Below, in pieces: positions 60,706 to 64,000 of a stretch of DNA of 64,000 bases. The notes beneath the pieces were generated by a model. That model was not told the origin of the DNA, made no database searches, and was given only the letters and a program-made list of their open reading frames with translations. Source of the DNA: Azoarcus sp. (GTDB taxonomy: Bacteria > Pseudomonadota > Gammaproteobacteria > Burkholderiales > Rhodocyclaceae). Position numbers and translations under genes: made by a program. Each line of letters opens with the position of its first letter. The stretch's first letter is position 1. The stretch spans positions 1 to 64,000 of the forward strand of contig JAUSOD010000076.1 of NCBI GenBank assembly GCA_030656215.1, written 5' to 3'.

Positions 60706-61950
60706 TCAGGCCCTTGCTGCTTCCGGCTCGAGCACTGCGTCCGCCGGCGGGCAGGCCGCCGCGGTGAATAGCACGTCGGTGGAGGAATTGAGCGCCGTTT
60801 CGGCCGAATCCTGCACCACGCTGATGATGAAGCCGATCGCCACCACCTGCATCGCCACGTCGGTGGAGATGCCGAACAGATTGCACGCCATCGGGATCAG
60901 CAGCAACGAACCACCGGCCACGCCGGACACGCCGCAGGCGGCGAGCGAAGCCACCACACACAGCAGCAGCGCGGTCGGGATGTCGACGCTGATGCCCAGG
61001 GTGTTGGCCGCAGCCAGAGTCATCACCGTGATCGTGATCGCCGCGCCCGCCATGTTGATCGTGGCACCGAGCGGGATCGAGATCGAATAGGTGTCCTCGT
61101 GCAGGTTCAGGCGCTTGCACAACTCCATGTTGATGGGGATGTTGGCGGCCGAGCTACGGGTGAAGAAGGCGGTGACGGCGCTCTCACGCAGGCACGTAAA
61201 TACCAGCGGGTAGGGATTGCGGCGCGTCTTCCAGAACACGATCAACGGGTTCATCACCAGGGCGACGAACACCATGCTGCCCACGATCAGCAGCAATACA
61301 CGACCATAGTCGAGCAGCGCGCCCAGGCCAGAGTCGGCCAGCGTGGCGGCGACAAGGCCGAAGATGCCCAGTGGCGCAAAGCGGATCACGACGCGGACGA
61401 TCTGCGAGATCGCATCCGACACGTCGGTCAGCATTGCGCGGGTGGTCTGGCTGGCATGGCGCAGCGCGATGCCAAGCGCCACCCCCCAGGCGAGGATGCC
61501 GATGAAGTTGGCCTCCATCAGGGCCTTCACCGGATTCGAGACCGCGGACAGCAGCAGGTTCTTGAGCACACCGATGATGCCCCCGGGCGGCGTGCCGGTG
61601 ACCTGCGGCGCATCGAGCACCAGCGTGGTCGGAAAGGCGAAGCTCGCCAGCACGGCAACCACTGCCGCGCTCAGCGTGCCGAGCAGGTAGAGCATCAGCA
61701 CGGGGCGGATGTGGGTCGGCTGGCCGCGCTTGTGGCTGGCGATCGACGCTGCCACGAGCACGAACACCAGCACCGGCGCCACCGCCTTGAGTGCGGAAAT
61801 GAAAACATCGCCGAGCAGCGCGACCGAACGCGCAGCATCGGGGGCGAGCATCGCGAACACGATGCCGCAGGCCATGCCGATGGCGATCTGGGCGATGAGG
61901 CTGGTGCGGCACACGAGCCGGAATAAGGGGTTCATTGTTGCGGTGGTCAT
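60706..61950 (-). CDS. sstT: serine/threonine:sodium symporter SstT
   Basis: A 414-residue inner-membrane transporter of the dicarboxylate/amino acid:cation (DAACS) family with about eight membrane helices. Typical stretches: [40 protein letters not shown] (re-entrant loop HP1, SSAANIP signature of SstT) and [20 protein letters not shown]. It imports L-serine and L-threonine with sodium. Placed between the serine deaminase and threonine aldolase genes. The start at 61950 (or the internal Met at 61935). Confidence 0.92.
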   Translation of the reverse strand: MTTATMNPLFRLVCRTSLIAQIAIGMACGIVFAMLAPDAARSVALLGDVFISALKAVAPVLVFVLVAASIASHKRGQPTHIRPVLMLYLLGTLSAAVVAVLASFAFPTTLVLDAPQVTGTPPGGIIGVLKNLLLSAVSNPVKALMEANFIGILAWGVALGIALRHASQTTRAMLTDVSDAISQIVRVVIRFAPLGIFGLVAATLADSGLGALLDYGRVLLLIVGSMVFVALVMNPLIVFWKTRRNPYPLVFTCLRESAVTAFFTRSSAANIPINMELCKRLNLHEDTYSISIPLGATINMAGAAITITVMTLAAANTLGISVDIPTALLLCVVASLAACGVSGVAGGSLLLIPMACNLFGISTDVAMQVVAIGFIISVVQDSAETALNSSTDVLFTAAACPPADAVLEPEAARA

Positions 61951-61999
61951 GCCTTGTCTCCTGATTATTTATGGATATGGCGCTGCAGCGGGCCGGCTG

Positions 62000-63379
62000 T
62001 CAGCATTCGGTGAAGCTCACGGCCAGCCCGCCGCGTGAGGTTTCCTTGTACTTGTCGAGCATGTCGCGTCCGGTGTCGCGCATGGTGCGGATTGCCTGGT
62101 CGAGCGAAATGGCATGGGCGCCATCGCCACGCAGTGCCAGCTGGGCGGCGTTGATCGCCTTGATCGAGGCCATCGCGTTGCGCTCGATGCAGGGCACCTG
62201 CACCAGACCGCCAACCGGATCGCAGGTCAGGCCGAGGTTGTGTTCGAGCCCGATCTCGGCGGCGTTCTCGACCTGCTCCGGGGTGCCGCCCATGACCTGG
62301 GTGAGACCGGCCGCAGCCATTGCGCAGGCCGAGCCGACCTCACCCTGGCAGCCCACTTCGGCGCCGGAGATCGAGGCGTTCTTCTTGCACAGGGTGCCGA
62401 TCGCCGCCGCGGTCAGCAGGAAGTCGACAACGTCGCGCTCGCTGCTGGCGGGCTGGAATTCCATGAAGTAGTGCAGCACCGCGGGGATGATGCCGGCCGC
62501 ACCGTTGGTCGGCGCGGTGACCACCCGGCCACCGCCGGCGTTCTCCTCGTTCACCGCGAGCGCGTACAGGTTGACCCAGTCCAGCGCAGCCATGGTGTCG
62601 CTGATCAGGTTGCGCCCGGCCTCGCGCTCGCGCAGCTTGCGGTGCAGCGCGGGTGCGCGGCGACGCACTTCCAGGCCGCCGGGCAGCACGCCCTCCTGGC
62701 CGATGCCACGGGTGACGCAGGCCCGCATCGCGTCCCAGATGCGCAGCAGCGCCGCGCGGGTCTCGTCGTCGCTGCGCCAGGCGCGCTCGTTCTCCAGCAT
62801 CACCTCGCTGATGCGCAACGAGTGTGTGCGGCAGATCGCGAGCAGCTCTCTGGCACTGTTGAACTCATGCGCCAGCGCCACGTCGGCCACGCCGGCTGCG
62901 CCCGCTTTGGCATGCGCTTCATCAATGACGAAGCCGCCGCCGATCGAGTAATAGGTATTCTCGAACACGACGCCATCCGCGCCATGGGCGATCAGCCGCA
63001 TCGCATTCGGGTGGTGGGGCAGGCTCACCGGCAACAAACGCATGTCTTCGGCCCAATGAAAGGGCACGGCCACCTTACCCGCCAGCAGCAGGCGCCCGCT
63101 GCGCTGCACCTCGGCAACGGCGGGGGCGATGAAGTCGGGATCGATCTCGTCCGGACGCTCGCCCATCAGCCCGACCACCACCGCCCGGTCGGTGCCGTGG
63201 CCGACCCCGGTGGCCGACAGCGAACCGTAAAGGCGTACCTCGACGCGGCGTACCGATAGCAGCAGATTTCGCGCCTCCAGATCGGCCACGAAGTCGTGCG
63301 CGGCGCGCATCGGTCCGACCGTGTGGGAGCTGGACGGACCGACGCCGATCTTGAACAGGTCGAGTACGCTGATGGACAT
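62000..63379 (-). CDS. sdaA: L-serine ammonia-lyase (serine deaminase)
   Basis: A 459-residue iron-sulfur serine dehydratase converting serine to pyruvate and ammonia. It begins [20 protein letters not shown] then VGPMRAA. The Fe-S Cys residues are in [20 protein letters not shown] and [18 protein letters not shown], and [20 protein letters not shown] is typical. Full length. First gene of the serine/threonine operon; divergent from the LysR gene at 63518. Confidence 0.94.
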   Translation of the reverse strand: MSISVLDLFKIGVGPSSSHTVGPMRAAHDFVADLEARNLLLSVRRVEVRLYGSLSATGVGHGTDRAVVVGLMGERPDEIDPDFIAPAVAEVQRSGRLLLAGKVAVPFHWAEDMRLLPVSLPHHPNAMRLIAHGADGVVFENTYYSIGGGFVIDEAHAKAGAAGVADVALAHEFNSARELLAICRTHSLRISEVMLENERAWRSDDETRAALLRIWDAMRACVTRGIGQEGVLPGGLEVRRRAPALHRKLREREAGRNLISDTMAALDWVNLYALAVNEENAGGGRVVTAPTNGAAGIIPAVLHYFMEFQPASSERDVVDFLLTAAAIGTLCKKNASISGAEVGCQGEVGSACAMAAAGLTQVMGGTPEQVENAAEIGLEHNLGLTCDPVGGLVQVPCIERNAMASIKAINAAQLALRGDGAHAISLDQAIRTMRDTGRDMLDKYKETSRGGLAVSFTEC

Positions 63380-63517
63380 GGGGACTTCCTCTGGGTGCTG
63401 CAGGGTTGAATATCGCTAATACGAAAAAGCGGGTGCTTGCGTGGTGCGGCATTCTGTTGGCGACACCCGCGCAATTCAATCGATGCTTTTTCGACTGCGG
63501 TTTACTAAAACTAAACC

Positions 63518-64000
63518 ATGCAGACCGAAGCCCCGACCCAGGTCCATGCCCGGCTCAGAGTCTTCCTGGCCACGGCCCGCCATCTGTCCTTCACCCGGGC
63601 GGGCGAGGAACTGCACATCACCACCGGCGCGGTAAGCCAGCAGATCAAGCTGCTCGAGGAGTGGCTGGGGTTCAGGCTGTTTCGCCGCCTGCCGCGGCGC
63701 ATCGAACTCACCGATGAGGGGCTTCGCCTGCTGGCGGCGGTCGATCCGGCCTTCGCCGCGGTCGACCTGGCGATCGGGCGCCTGCGTGGCGGTGCCCTGA
63801 GCGGCGTGGTCCGCCTGCGCGCCCTGCCCTCCTTCCTCGCCACCTGGCTGGTACCCCGCCTGCCCAAGCTGATGCAGCGCTATCCGGCGATCGAACTGCA
63901 GGTCGAAGCCGAAGACAGCAACCGATCGCTGCGCGATGGCGACTTCGATCTCGCCATCGACCTCAACGACGGCACCTACCCCGGCATGCAGAGCACCGTG
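63518..64000 (+). CDS. LysR-family regulator, cut by the window end
   Basis: The first 161 codons of a LysR regulator: RLRVFLATARHLSFTRAGEE, LHITTGAVSQQIKLLEEWLG, FRLFRRLPRRIELTDEG form the HTH, and SGVVRLRALPSFLATWLVPR begins the effector domain (GcvA-like type). The reading frame is open to base 64000. The divergent position suggests it controls sdaA-sstT-ltaE. The start at 63518 follows an AT-rich ACTAAAACTAAACC leader with no strong ribosome site. Confidence 0.88.
   Translation, partial: MQTEAPTQVHARLRVFLATARHLSFTRAGEELHITTGAVSQQIKLLEEWLGFRLFRRLPRRIELTDEGLRLLAAVDPAFAAVDLAIGRLRGGALSGVVRLRALPSFLATWLVPRLPKLMQRYPAIELQVEAEDSNRSLRDGDFDLAIDLNDGTYPGMQSTV

Overview
The window is high-GC, densely packed DNA with many overlapping start and stop codons. 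Gene content (lanthanide-type methanol dehydrogenase XoxF, tetrahydromethanopterin and methanofuran C1 enzymes, c-di-GMP signalling, Crp/Fnr and LysR regulators) fits a facultatively methylotrophic betaproteobacterium, most likely in the Rhodocyclales (Azoarcus/Thauera/Zoogloea relatives). The taxonomic call is inference from gene content only.

Region 1 (about 1-14,000) is a patchwork. It mixes ordinary small genes (isochorismatase-type hydrolase, GlxA regulator, cupin, LysR, methyltransferase, a TIR protein) with broken genes: a DUF1801 tail beside 25-bp tandem repeats that look like an insertion-sequence end, a truncated PIN-like gene, a frameshifted cold-shock/excalibur gene, a nucleotidyltransferase tail, a possible transposase tail and a glutamate-dehydrogenase-like tail. 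A lower-GC island (about 5,300-7,200) holds a clear cyclic-di-GMP-I (GEMM) riboswitch followed by an intrinsic terminator in front of a lipoprotein gene.

Region 2 (14,164-51,836) is a C1-oxidation island. XoxF, its cytochrome XoxG, XoxJ and a quinoprotein accessory set (SoxYZ-like carrier, zinc metallohydrolase, two small periplasmic proteins) form one operon (33,270-26,962). FhcBADC with a Fae paralogue, PabBC and a HAD phosphatase form a second (24,947-16,934). RFAP synthase, MtdB, an ATP-grasp protein, Mch, a RimK-like ligase, a CitG-like protein and Fae form a third (50,771-43,826). MfnD/F/E-like genes (34,568-37,234), and a sigma-54 activator with a flavoprotein, DHPS-like protein, DUF447 protein and MfnB (42,861-37,558), build the cofactors. 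FolE, FolK and FolB copies supply the pterin side. Together these oxidise methanol to formaldehyde in the periplasm, capture formaldehyde on H4MPT, and oxidise it to formate via Mtd, Mch and Fhc.

The most notable regulatory observation is that good matches to the sigma-54 -24/-12 promoter (TGGCACG-N4-TTGCW) lie upstream of xoxF, fhcB, folB and the RFAP-synthase operon. A sigma-54 activator with an intact GAFTGA loop is encoded in the middle of the island, and TGACAC/GTGTCA half-sites lie 50-200 bp upstream of each promoter. This suggests one sigma-54 regulon for lanthanide methanol oxidation.

Region 3 (51,954-64,000) is mostly ordinary chromosome: an antitoxin/zeta-type pair, a Crp/Fnr regulator with a perfect palindrome at its promoter, a GGDEF-EAL protein, pirin, NudC, an isoprenylcysteine-methyltransferase-like protein, and a serine/threonine set (threonine aldolase, SstT, serine deaminase, divergent LysR cut by the window end). 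I saw no rRNA, tRNA or CRISPR array.
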